DNA of 34,243 bases, taken from positions 1 to 34,243 of the forward strand of contig PKUC01000102.1 in assembly GCA_002868865.1 (NCBI GenBank), read 5' to 3'. This DNA is from Desulfuromonas sp. (GTDB taxonomy: Bacteria; Desulfobacterota; Desulfuromonadia; Desulfuromonadales; Geopsychrobacteraceae). Below the pieces are notes generated by a model. The model did no database searches, was not told where the DNA came from, and saw nothing but the letters and a program-made list of their open reading frames with translations. Both the position numbers and the translations under genes were made by a program. This document shows positions 1 to 8,272 of the stretch, piece by piece (the stretch's first letter is position 1; each line of letters begins with the position of its first letter).

Positions 1-2
1 AC

Positions 3-224
3 AAGCAGCTCCGGGTCGTCATCTCCATCTCAGAGGAACGCCTGTTTCTCCAGGTTTTCGATCAGGGCAAGGGGTTCGACCTCTCCAAACTGGCCGGTTC
101 TGTGGCTAAAGAAACCGATGAAGAGGGGCGTGGAGTTCAGCTGATCTGCCGCTTGATGGACGCCGTCGATTATCGCAAAAGCCCGGACGGGTATGTCCTC
201 GAAATGGTGAAAAATTTTCAGTAA
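3..224 (+). CDS. Anti-sigma-factor-type ATP-binding protein (RsbW/SpoIIAB-like), C-terminal part
   Basis: Only the last 73 codons are in the window; the gene runs in from the left edge and ends with TAA at 222-224. The reading frame shows the HATPase_c N-box/G-box region of GHKL ATPases: a DQGKGFD motif (G1-like, nucleotide lid), then GRGVQLICRLMD (G2-like) followed by a short strand ending in VKNFQ. The close spacing of these boxes and the absence of a histidine-kinase tail fit the RsbW/SpoIIAB anti-sigma serine kinase family, which binds sigma factors or anti-anti-sigma STAS proteins. The N-box and the N-terminal half are outside the window, so the sigma partner cannot be guessed. It converges on the HAD gene, with only 10 bases between the two stop codons. 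Confidence 0.7.
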   Translation, partial: KQLRVVISISEERLFLQVFDQGKGFDLSKLAGSVAKETDEEGRGVQLICRLMDAVDYRKSPDGYVLEMVKNFQ

Positions 225-234
225 TCGACCCTGT

Positions 235-873
235 TCAGGGCTGCGAAGGTTCCATCTGGTCGATCCATTCAACCAGATGGAGATGATCTCTCAGGCGATA
301 CCCGCCATCGACGCCGCCACCATAACAGGCAAATTGTACGCCGGCGCTCTGCGCCGCCCGGTGATCCAGTTCTGAATCTCCGACAAACAGGCACTGTGCG
401 GCAGCAAGCTTTAGCCGCCGTGCCGCCAGAAGAACCATGTCAGGCTCCGGTTTCGGCCTTGCAACATCCTGACTGTTGATCACTGCGGTAAAATAGCGGT
501 CCAACCCAAAATGTTCCAGTATCGCACAGATGCTCTTTCCTCGATTGGTCGCCACCGCAAGAGGAAACCGTTTGGACAGGTTTTCGAGCATCTCCCGCAG
601 GTGGGGCTCCGGCTCCATGTGAGGGATAAAATCACGGTAATCAAGCGCGGCCGCAAACGCCAGTGCGGGTGCGCGATGTTCTTCGGCCAGCAACTGTGCA
701 AGGACATCGGCGCTGCAGGCGGTGTGACAGAGATGGGCCTTCTCGGTCTGCTCAGCGGTCACCGGTGGATAACCAAAAGCAACAAAGACCTGATTATAAT
801 AGGCCAGATTGGCCTGACGGCTTTCAAACAGGACCCCGTCACAATCGAAAATAATGCCCTGAAATCCACTCAT
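235..873 (-). CDS. HAD-superfamily hydrolase, phosphoglycolate-phosphatase-like
   Basis: A 212-aa haloacid dehalogenase-fold phosphatase. Motif I is FDCDGVLFES near the N-terminus (nucleophile Asp and general acid Asp), motif II is the T of VATNRG, motif III is the Lys of ARPKPEPDM, and motif IV is FVGDSELD. The helical cap inserted after motif I is of the Gph/PgmB class. I start at the ATG at 871-873 because the protein then begins five residues before motif I, and because this ATG overlaps the lgt stop codon as ATGA, a typical translational-coupling junction. The open frame extends 31 codons further upstream, but that part lies inside lgt and looks non-coding. Substrate is not determinable; 2-phosphoglycolate or a sugar phosphate is the family-level expectation. 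Confidence 0.85.
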   Translation of the reverse strand: MSGFQGIIFDCDGVLFESRQANLAYYNQVFVAFGYPPVTAEQTEKAHLCHTACSADVLAQLLAEEHRAPALAFAAALDYRDFIPHMEPEPHLREMLENLSKRFPLAVATNRGKSICAILEHFGLDRYFTAVINSQDVARPKPEPDMVLLAARRLKLAAAQCLFVGDSELDHRAAQSAGVQFACYGGGVDGGYRLRDHLHLVEWIDQMEPSQP

Positions 874-1658
874 GACAGGCTCCTGCGGCGGAGGACATAT
901 AAGCCGACGACACCGAACAGGACCATCGGTGCGGAAAGTAATTGTCCCATCGTCGCCCCGGCCCACAGAAATCCGAGGTGAGCATCCGGCTGACGGACAA
1001 ACTCAACCATAAAACGGAAGACGCCATACAGCAGAAAGAAACAGAAAAAAGGCACACCGGCCGGTACCTTGCGGCGATGGAGAATCCACAGGCAGAAAAA
1101 CAGAAGCGGGCCTTCCAGAGCCGCCTCATACAGCTGACTGGGATGTCGCGGGTCTGGGCCAGCCGTCGGAAAGATCACCGCCCAAGGCACATCGGTCACC
1201 CGACCCCACAATTCGCCGTTGATGAAGTTTCCCAGTCGCCCGAGTCCCAAACCAAGTGCAGCGGCAGTCACAGCAATATCGCCGACCATCAACGTCGGAA
1301 TATTGCGCCGGCGCGAGAACAGGACCAACGCAACAACAACCCCCAGCAGCCCACCGTGGAAGCTCATCCCCCCTTCCCAGACGTAAAAAATTTCCAGAGG
1401 ATGGCTGAGGTAGTATCCAGCATTATAAAATAGAGTGTAGCCAAGTCGGCCACCTGCCACCACGCCGATGACGGCATAAAACAGCAGATCCGAAACGCCC
1501 TCTTTGTCGAGGGACAATCCCCGGTATTTAGCAAGGTGGTTAATCACCAGGTAAGCCAGCAAAAACCCGAGCAGGTACATCAGACCGTACCAGCGCACGC
1601 TCAAAGGACCGACACTGAAAATAACCGGATCAAAATTGGGAAAAGGCACAGCAATCAA
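870..1658 (-). CDS. lgt: Prolipoprotein diacylglyceryl transferase
   Basis: Lgt moves a diacylglyceryl group from phosphatidylglycerol to the lipobox cysteine of prolipoproteins in the inner membrane. The 262-aa protein has the family's seven-helix pattern, the opening FDPVIFSVGPLSVRWYGLMY, the catalytic-region SFHGGLLG and the Lgt signature GRLGNFINGELWGR followed by RHPSQLYEA. Length is normal. The longest-frame start is a TTG (1656-1658) that directly abuts an AAAGAGG ribosome-binding sequence with no spacing; the GTG at 1647-1649 sits 9 bases from GAGG and may be the true start, giving a protein three residues shorter. It lies 17 bases after the pseudouridine synthase gene and overlaps the HAD phosphatase by 4 bases, so the three probably form one transcript. 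Confidence 0.96.
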   Translation of the reverse strand: MIAVPFPNFDPVIFSVGPLSVRWYGLMYLLGFLLAYLVINHLAKYRGLSLDKEGVSDLLFYAVIGVVAGGRLGYTLFYNAGYYLSHPLEIFYVWEGGMSFHGGLLGVVVALVLFSRRRNIPTLMVGDIAVTAAALGLGLGRLGNFINGELWGRVTDVPWAVIFPTAGPDPRHPSQLYEAALEGPLLFFCLWILHRRKVPAGVPFFCFFLLYGVFRFMVEFVRQPDAHLGFLWAGATMGQLLSAPMVLFGVVGLYVLRRRSLS

Positions 1659-1675
1659 CCTCTTTCATGATAGAC

Positions 1676-2593
1676 CTACAGGATACGGATCAAGCCCGCC
1701 ATATCGTCCGGCATCGGCAGGGAAAACGTCAGCCCGTCCGCCGTCACAGGGTGAACAAACGAAAGTTCAGCAGCATGCAGCAGAGGACGCGCGAGATCGA
1801 TCCCTCCGGCTGTGGTCGGCCCATCGTACCGAGAATCGCCCAGCAGAGGACAGCCCAGCTCTGACATGTGCGCACGAATCTGATGAGACCGTCCGGTCAA
1901 TAGTTCGATCGACACCAGCGAGGCCCCAACAAAATGCTGCGTCACCCGGTAACGGGTGATCGCCTCTTTGCCACCACGCTGAACTGATCGCACCCGGTTC
2001 TGCTGACGAGAACGTGCCAGCAGGGAACGGATTTCACCCGTATCGTGCGGCGGACGACCGTCCACCAGTGCAAGATAGCGTTTCTCGACCCGATGTTCCA
2101 TAAATAATCGACTCAGACCTCTATGAGAACGAGGATGAGTAGAAAACACCATCAACCCGGAGGTGCCGCGGTCAAGACGCTGCACCATCCCCAACTCGGG
2201 TTTCTGCTGCGGGCGTTGCGGGTCCTGGAGATAGACCTGCAATGCTTCGTAAATTGTCCCTTTGTAACGGGCGTGGGTCGGCTGAGTATCGATACCGGCT
2301 GGCTTATTCAGAACGATCAGGTATTTATCTTGATAAAGAATATCGCTTGTCTGAAAACGGAAAGGATCGAGTGACAGGTGGTCCAGATAGACATCGATCG
2401 ACTCTCCACGGCGGATGGCACTAGAGCAGCTGCGCGTTCTGCGGCCACTGCGGTGTACCCCGCCCAGATCGATAATCTTCTTGGCACGACCGCGTGACAA
2501 ATCGGGAATTTCAGCTGCCAGAAATTGATCGAGACGGAGACCTTCCGACTGTTCCGAAACGGTCAACTGATGAATTGTCCAACGTTTTGCCAC
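1676..2593 (-). CDS. RluA-family rRNA/tRNA pseudouridine synthase
   Basis: Isomerises uridine to pseudouridine in structured RNA. An N-terminal S4-like RNA-binding segment (GLRLDQFLAAEIPDLSRGRA) is followed by the RluA catalytic domain with the signature VQRLDRGTSGLMVFS, whose Asp is the nucleophile, and RSHQIRAHM further on, matching the conserved HQIR(A/V)H block. The open frame reaches an ATG at 2657-2659, but that ATG overlaps the -10 box of the divergent 6S RNA promoter and has no ribosome-binding sequence. I therefore prefer the GTG at 2591-2593, preceded by AGGCGA, which gives 305 aa beginning just before the S4-like region. RluA, RluC and RluD specificities cannot be separated by eye. 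First gene of the run leading to lgt. Confidence 0.88.
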   Translation of the reverse strand: MAKRWTIHQLTVSEQSEGLRLDQFLAAEIPDLSRGRAKKIIDLGGVHRSGRRTRSCSSAIRRGESIDVYLDHLSLDPFRFQTSDILYQDKYLIVLNKPAGIDTQPTHARYKGTIYEALQVYLQDPQRPQQKPELGMVQRLDRGTSGLMVFSTHPRSHRGLSRLFMEHRVEKRYLALVDGRPPHDTGEIRSLLARSRQQNRVRSVQRGGKEAITRYRVTQHFVGASLVSIELLTGRSHQIRAHMSELGCPLLGDSRYDGPTTAGGIDLARPLLHAAELSFVHPVTADGLTFSLPMPDDMAGLIRIL

Positions 2594-2631
2594 GGGAATA
2601 GTCGCCTGTAAAAAATCTTTACGGGGAGTGC

Positions 2632-2659
2632 TTGACAGGTCGAAGTGGCCTGTTAGCAT
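2632..2659 (+). promoter_or_regulatory. Sigma-70-type promoter of the 6S RNA gene
   Basis: TTGACA (2632-2637), a 16-base spacer and TAGCAT (2654-2659), pointing at the 6S RNA. Transcription would start near 2666, about 20 bases before the terminal stem, consistent with 6S RNA being made as a precursor and trimmed. Confidence 0.7.
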
Positions 2660-2681
2660 GAAACAACAAGATGTGCTCTTT

Positions 2682-2860
2682 AAATCTCTGGGGTGTGCGT
2701 GACGGTGGCTTTACCTTGACCAACGTTGAGGTTTTCGGCCGCGCTGGGAAATGTCGGTGAGCAAGCCCGCCAACGAGTGGGACGCCTGATGTCATTTCCG
2801 GCAGCACAGTTTTTCAAACACGGTCAGTCTATCGTCACTGTTGCGGCACTCTGGAGCGAC
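2682..2860 (+). ncRNA. ssrS: 6S RNA
   Basis: 6S RNA mimics an open promoter and binds sigma-70 RNA polymerase holoenzyme. The roughly 180-nt stretch has the expected layout: a terminal stem of CTCTGGGGTG (2686-2695) with CACTCTGGAG (2847-2856), ten pairs including G-U; a second stem of GTGACGGT with ATCGTCAC; a long unpaired middle; and an apical arm in which GCTG and GGAAATG pair with CATTTCC and CAGC (around 2740-2815). Several pairs are G-U only when read on the plus strand, which fixes the strand. A consensus promoter lies just upstream and no protein-coding gene occupies the region. The exact ends are estimated from the stem. In many Proteobacteria ssrS precedes a ygfA gene; none follows here. 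A covariance-model search with the 6S family would settle it. Confidence 0.82.
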
Positions 2861-2863
2861 TTT

Positions 2864-3027
2864 GGAAATTGGCATCAGCCCCCTGCTACGGGACTTCCAT
2901 CGAGCTGACAACAGCTTTCATCAACCGAAACATCGGCTTCCGAGTGACTTCGACAGTCGCTACGCGCCTTTTGAGTAGGACGATGCGAAACGGATGGACA
3001 CTCTCGACAGGGCTGGTGCCAATTGTT
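2864..3027 (+). other. Structured inverted-repeat element, candidate non-coding RNA or MITE
   Basis: A 164-bp element bounded by AATTGGCATCAGCCC (2867-2881) and GGGCTGGTGCCAATT (3010-3024), which pair over 15 positions with a single wobble. Inside are TCCATC/GATGGA (2896-2901 with 2993-2998), AGCTG/CAGCT, CCGA/TCGG, and GTGACT/AGTCGC. The wobbles in the outer stem and in the last hairpin are G-U on the plus strand but A-C mismatches on the minus strand, favouring a plus-strand transcript, the same direction as the 6S RNA that ends a few bases earlier. No coding potential is evident. I do not recognise it. It could be a multi-branched RNA, a 3' extension of the 6S transcript, or a small mobile element with imperfect terminal repeats; it also lies just past the end of guaA. 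Confidence 0.5.
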
Positions 3028-3036
3028 ATTTGTCCG

Positions 3037-4596
3037 CTATTCCCACTCGATCGTCGCCGGTGGCTTGCTGGAAATATCGTAGGTCACCCGGTTGATCCCT
3101 TTAACCTCATTGATAATCCGGCTGCTGATCCGCGCCAGATCTGCGTAGGGCATCGGATACCATCCCGCAGTCATGAAATCCTTGGTCTCGACGGCACGCA
3201 ACGCCACGACATATTCATAGGTGCGTCCGTCTCCCATCACACCGACGCTCTTGACCGGTAGAAAAACCGCGAAGGCCTGACTGATTTTGTGGTAGTGGCC
3301 ACTCTGATACAACTCTTCAATGTAGATGGCATCCGCCTGACGCAGAATATCGCAATATTCCTCTTTGACTTCGCCGAGAATCCTGACCCCGAGACCCGGT
3401 CCTGGAAACGGGTGTCGCCACACCATCTCATGCGGCAGGCCCAGCTCTTCGCCAATGGCACGCACTTCGTCCTTAAAGAGCTCACGAAGCGGTTCCAAAA
3501 GCTGCAGCTTCATGTAATCGGGCAAACCGCCGACATTGTGATGGCTCTTGATGTTGTGTGCTTTACCGGTCTTGGCTCCCGCCGACTCGATAACATCCGG
3601 GTAGATCGTCCCCTGTGCCAGCCAGGTGGCATCTTTGATCTGCTGCGACTCCTCTTCAAAGATATCGACGAACAGGTTGCCGATGATCTTCCGCTTCTTC
3701 TCTGGATCGGTCTCACCGGCCAGCGCATCGTAGAAGCGGCGCTGGGCGTTGACTCGGGTCACCTTGACGCCCATATTGCTGGCGAATGTCGCCATGACCT
3801 GATCGCCCTCATCAAGACGCAACAGGCCGTTATCGACAAACACACAGTGAAGCTGGTCACCGATCGCTTTATGAATCAGCGCGGCAGCAACAGAGGAATC
3901 GACCCCACCGGACAGGCCAAGAATCACCTGATCGGTCCCGACCTGTTGACGGATGCGCTCTACGGCATCGTCGATGATCTGTCCCGGCGTCCAGCGACCA
4001 CTACAGGCGCAGACCTGGCGGACGAAGGTATTGATAAATGTCGCCCCATGCGGGGTATGATTGACCTCGGGATGAAACTGTACGCCGTAAAGGTTGCGAT
4101 CGACGTTCTGAATGGCACAGACCGGGGCGTTATCAGTACAGGCAACGACCTCAAAGCCCTGCGGCATCGTCGATACATGATCGCCGTGACTCATCCACAC
4201 CGGGCTTTTCCCTTCGACAAAGAATCCGTCAAACAGCGGTCCGGGATTGCCCTGAGACAACAGGTCGGCATGACCGTACTCCCGTTTACCGGCCGGAATC
4301 ACTTCACCGCCGAAGTGACGGCTCATCAGCTGCATCCCGTAACAGATGCCGAGAACGGGCACACCAAGCTCAAACAGCTGTTCCTCGATGGCCGGTGCGC
4401 CGGTTTCATAAACCGACTTCGGTCCACCGGAAAGGATAATCCCGCTGGGCGCAAAGGCTTTGATCTCCTCGAGGTCGAGGTCGAAGGGGTGAAGTTCACA
4501 ATAGACGTGACATTCACGCACCCGCCGAGCAATCAGCTGGGTGTACTGTGACCCGAAGTCGAGAATCAAAATTTTTTCGCTGTGAATATCCGTCAT
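3037..4596 (-). CDS. guaA: GMP synthase (glutamine-hydrolysing)
   Basis: Converts XMP, ATP and glutamine to GMP, the last step of guanylate synthesis. The 519-aa protein has the class I amidotransferase domain first (nucleophile Cys in GICYGMQ, then His and Glu in [10 protein letters not shown]), followed by the ATP-pyrophosphatase domain with the PP-loop [12 protein letters not shown] and the C-terminal dimerisation domain ending in the family-typical PATIEWE. All catalytic residues are present and the length is normal. It begins 5 bases after the guaB stop codon, with a GGAAG ribosome-binding sequence inside the end of guaB, so the two are certainly co-transcribed. No rho-independent terminator follows; the next thing downstream is the inverted-repeat element. 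Confidence 0.98.
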   Translation of the reverse strand: MTDIHSEKILILDFGSQYTQLIARRVRECHVYCELHPFDLDLEEIKAFAPSGIILSGGPKSVYETGAPAIEEQLFELGVPVLGICYGMQLMSRHFGGEVIPAGKREYGHADLLSQGNPGPLFDGFFVEGKSPVWMSHGDHVSTMPQGFEVVACTDNAPVCAIQNVDRNLYGVQFHPEVNHTPHGATFINTFVRQVCACSGRWTPGQIIDDAVERIRQQVGTDQVILGLSGGVDSSVAAALIHKAIGDQLHCVFVDNGLLRLDEGDQVMATFASNMGVKVTRVNAQRRFYDALAGETDPEKKRKIIGNLFVDIFEEESQQIKDATWLAQGTIYPDVIESAGAKTGKAHNIKSHHNVGGLPDYMKLQLLEPLRELFKDEVRAIGEELGLPHEMVWRHPFPGPGLGVRILGEVKEEYCDILRQADAIYIEELYQSGHYHKISQAFAVFLPVKSVGVMGDGRTYEYVVALRAVETKDFMTAGWYPMPYADLARISSRIINEVKGINRVTYDISSKPPATIEWE

Positions 4597-4601
4597 AGGA
4601 A

Positions 4602-6151
<1,550 letters not shown>

Positions 6152-6163
6152 GCGCTACATGAT

Positions 6164-6202
6164 TAAAAAAAACGTCCCGGTCATGTTCCAGTCCCGAGAC
6201 GT
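6164..6202 (-). terminator. Rho-independent terminator of prfB
   Basis: A nine-pair stem (ACGTCTCGG with CCGGGACGT on the minus strand, one G-U) followed by eight T residues. The wobble is an A-C mismatch on the other strand, which fits termination of the minus-strand prfB transcript. Confidence 0.85.
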
Positions 6203-6208
6203 CTCAGA

Positions 6209-7304
6209 TTACTTTCCGCTGAGGAGATAGGCCTCAACAAAAGGGTCCAGCTCTCCGTCGAGGACGGCATCGGTATTGCCGGTTTCCTGGCCGGTTCGAT
6301 GATCTTTCACCATCCGGTAGGGATGCAACACATAGGAGCGAATCTGACTGCCACACGAGATCTCCTTTTTGTCTTCGGAGAAGGTTGCAGCCTCTTCCTC
6401 CTTTTTCCGCATCTCCTGTTCGTACAGACGCGCCTTCAGTTGTTTGAGCGCGGTTGCGCGGTTCTTGTGCTGCGAGCGCTCGTTCTGGCACGCAACGATA
6501 ATCCCCGTCGGGATGTGGGTGATGCGGATCGCGGAATCGGTCTTATTGATGTGCTGTCCACCGGCGCCGCTGGCGCGAAAGGTGTCGACCTTCAGGTCTT
6601 TCTCCTCAATATCGATCTCGATGGAATCGTCCAACTCGGGAAAAACAAAAACCGAGCAGAAGGAGGTGTGGCGTCTGGCACTGGCGTCATAGGGAGATAT
6701 CCGCACGAGACGATGGATGCCGATTTCGGCCTTGAGATAACCGTAGGCGTAGTCGCCAGTGACGGTGAAGGTTGCGCTCTTGATGCCCGCCTCATCCGCG
6801 GGCTGGTAATCGGTGAACTCCGTCTTGAATCCTTTGCGCTCGCAATAACGCAGGTACATGCGCAGCACCATATCAGCCCAGTCCTGAGCTTCGGTCCCGC
6901 CGGCACCAGCGTTGATACTCAACAGCGCGTTTCTGGTATCGTGAGGACCGGACAGCATGCGAGCAAACTCCATCTTCCCAATCAGTTTTTCCAGATCGGG
7001 GATCAGGCCGTTCACTTCATCCAGCGCATCCTGATCTTCGCCCTCTTCTCCCAGTTCGATCAGAACCTGGGCGTCTTCGAGTTGTTGCGCAGCGCTCTCC
7101 CAGTCTTCAACAATCTTCTGTAGGCTCGTGCGTTCTTTCAGCAGTTCCTGCGCCTGTTCGCCGCGATCCCAGAAATCGGGCTGAGCGATTTCAGCTTCGA
7201 GTTCAGCGACCCGTTCTTTTTTGACCGGAACGTCAAAGATACCTCCTGAGCTCGGCCAGGGTTTTCTCCAGAACGCTGATCGCTTCTTTCGGTTCGCGGA
7301 ACAT
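6209..7304 (-). CDS. prfB: Peptide chain release factor 2, made by programmed +1 frameshift
   Basis: RF2 recognises UGA and UAA stop codons and triggers peptide release. Frame 0 begins at the ATG at 7302-7304 (AGGAGA ribosome-binding sequence) and gives 23 codons ending ELRRYL, then reaches an in-frame UGA at 7233-7235. Skipping one base continues the frame as DVPVKKERVAELE and on to the end, for 364 aa, close to the usual RF2 length of about 365. The full protein has the GGQ peptidyl-transferase motif in GAGGQHINKTDSAIRITH and the expected N-terminal coiled-coil domain. Conceptual translation without the frameshift would produce two pieces, so this must not be called a pseudogene. Own promoter upstream, terminator downstream. 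Confidence 0.97.
7232..7247 (-). other. Programmed +1 frameshift site of prfB
   Basis: On the minus strand AGGAGG (7242-7247) stands three bases upstream of the slip sequence CTT TGA C (7232-7238). The Shine-Dalgarno-like hexamer, the Leu CTT codon, the UGA and the following C are the classic RF2 autoregulation elements: when RF2 is scarce the ribosome pauses at UGA and slips +1. Confidence 0.96.
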
Positions 7305-7367
7305 CTGTTTCTCCTGAAATTAAAGGGGTATATAAACGGTCACACAGGCAGACCAGATCGGTGCCGG

Positions 7368-7396
7368 AGTATACCCAAAAACGGTGATACAGCAAA
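7368..7396 (-). promoter_or_regulatory. Probable promoter of prfB
   Basis: TATACT (7368-7373 on the minus strand) is a strong -10 box, with a weak TTTGCT (7391-7396) 17 bases upstream. The start site would be about 60 bases before prfB. Confidence 0.45.
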
Positions 7397-7448
7397 GAAC
7401 AAAGCCGCTTCACACCGATTCTACAGCCGGAACGCAACGACCACGGCA

Positions 7449-8099
7449 TTACCGCTGACGAATATGGATCTCCCGCGCCAGCGCATCATCCACAGCAAAC
7501 TGAGAATGTCCCACCTTAAAGATATAGGTCGGATAGGTCTGGATCACCTCGAGCCGGTTGCCAGGCAGCACCCCCATGCTCATAAGTTTCTGCATCTTTT
7601 TATCATCGTTGGCCGCCAGGTAGGCGATCTCGCCACTTTGCCCGGAAGAGAGTTCAGTAAGGGGAACGACCCCGACCTCGCCCGCTCGTCGGGCCTCGTC
7701 ACAACAGGCCCCCGGCGGAATTGGCTTACCGTGCGGGCAGGTGGTGGGATGATTCAGCAGGGTGCAGATTTTGGTGTCGACCCCCTGATGAAGAAGATGT
7801 TCAAATTCACAGGCCTGCTCGTTGCCCTCTTCACCCTGTATGTCAAGGATGTCCATCATCAACCGCTCGGCCAAACGATGACGGCGCACAGTCATCTCTG
7901 CTTCGTGGCGCCCCTCTTTACGGAGATAGAGGCGTTCACCACGGATCTCTGTATAGGCCAGCGCTTCCAGTTCACGTAGGGTCTCATCGCCCGGCGTCAG
8001 ATCCAGATCGGTCAGCAGGCAGGCGACCCGATCCAACTCTTCCACGGCCACCCACAGCGATTCCAAAACCTCTTCAGCTTTCGGGGATAATTTCGACAT
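7449..8099 (-). CDS. DtxR-family metal-dependent regulator with C-terminal FeoA/SH3-like domain
   Basis: A 216-aa protein. An N-terminal winged-helix region (about residues 1-65, divergent) is followed by the DtxR dimerisation and metal-binding region with RRHRLAERLMMD, a CEFEH motif and HPTTCPHGKPIP, then by a FeoA-like SH3 domain (about 140-216: LSSGQSGEIAYLAAND, MSMGVLPGN). The Cys/Glu/His ligands of the DtxR primary metal site are recognisable. The start at 8097-8099 overlaps the stop of the preceding gene by one base (TGATG), with GAGGAG 11 bases upstream; a longer frame exists but runs through that gene. Last gene of fur-feoB-small protein-dtxR, so it probably senses ferrous iron (or manganese). 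Whether it represses DNA or acts on FeoB like free-standing FeoA is open. Confidence 0.85.
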   Translation of the reverse strand: MSKLSPKAEEVLESLWVAVEELDRVACLLTDLDLTPGDETLRELEALAYTEIRGERLYLRKEGRHEAEMTVRRHRLAERLMMDILDIQGEEGNEQACEFEHLLHQGVDTKICTLLNHPTTCPHGKPIPPGACCDEARRAGEVGVVPLTELSSGQSGEIAYLAANDDKKMQKLMSMGVLPGNRLEVIQTYPTYIFKVGHSQFAVDDALAREIHIRQR

Positions 8100-8272
8100 C
8101 AGGGTTTCGTCTCCTCTTTCGATTTCAACAGTCGGCTCAGCAGTTTTCCCGGAGCTGGATTGGCATAACCGCATTCGGGACAGTGGATCTTACGGCAACC
8201 ACCCTTGCAAAGGCCACACGACTCCTTGCTCATCTCGTCTGCAATCTCTTTTCCGCAAAATCCGCAGATCAT
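8099..8272 (-). CDS. 57-aa cysteine-rich protein in the feo operon
   Basis: A short gene placed exactly between feoB and the DtxR/FeoA gene: its ATG overlaps the feoB stop (ATGA, 4 bases) and its stop overlaps the next start (TGATG, 1 base). This tight coupling is the main evidence that it is real. The 57-aa product has seven cysteines, C3, C6, C19, C22, C26, C31 and C34, plus H30, arranged as CxxC...CxxCxxxC...HCPEC, then a basic tail. This can hold two zinc ions or an iron-sulfur cluster. It lacks the membrane segment of the FeoB-associated Cys-rich membrane proteins and the winged helix of FeoC. The function is unknown; context says iron uptake or iron sensing. Confidence 0.8.
   Translation of the reverse strand: MICGFCGKEIADEMSKESCGLCKGGCRKIHCPECGYANPAPGKLLSRLLKSKEETKP

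Noticed and set aside
2864-2890. Sigma-54-like TGGCAT...CTGCT near the inverted repeat
   Set aside because: The GG-to-GC spacing is two bases too long for a -24/-12 promoter.
2726-2908. 60-codon ORF in the 6S region
   Set aside because: It crosses the apical arm of the 6S RNA fold and has no ribosome-binding sequence or domain.
3289-4551. A 420-codon plus-strand ORF opposite guaA
   Set aside because: It lies entirely antisense to guaA, which has every catalytic motif; the plus-strand translation has no recognisable domain, and long antisense frames are common over GC-rich genes.
6209-7304. prfB as a frameshifted pseudogene
   Set aside because: The frameshift has the exact programmed RF2 sequence elements, and the corrected protein is full length.
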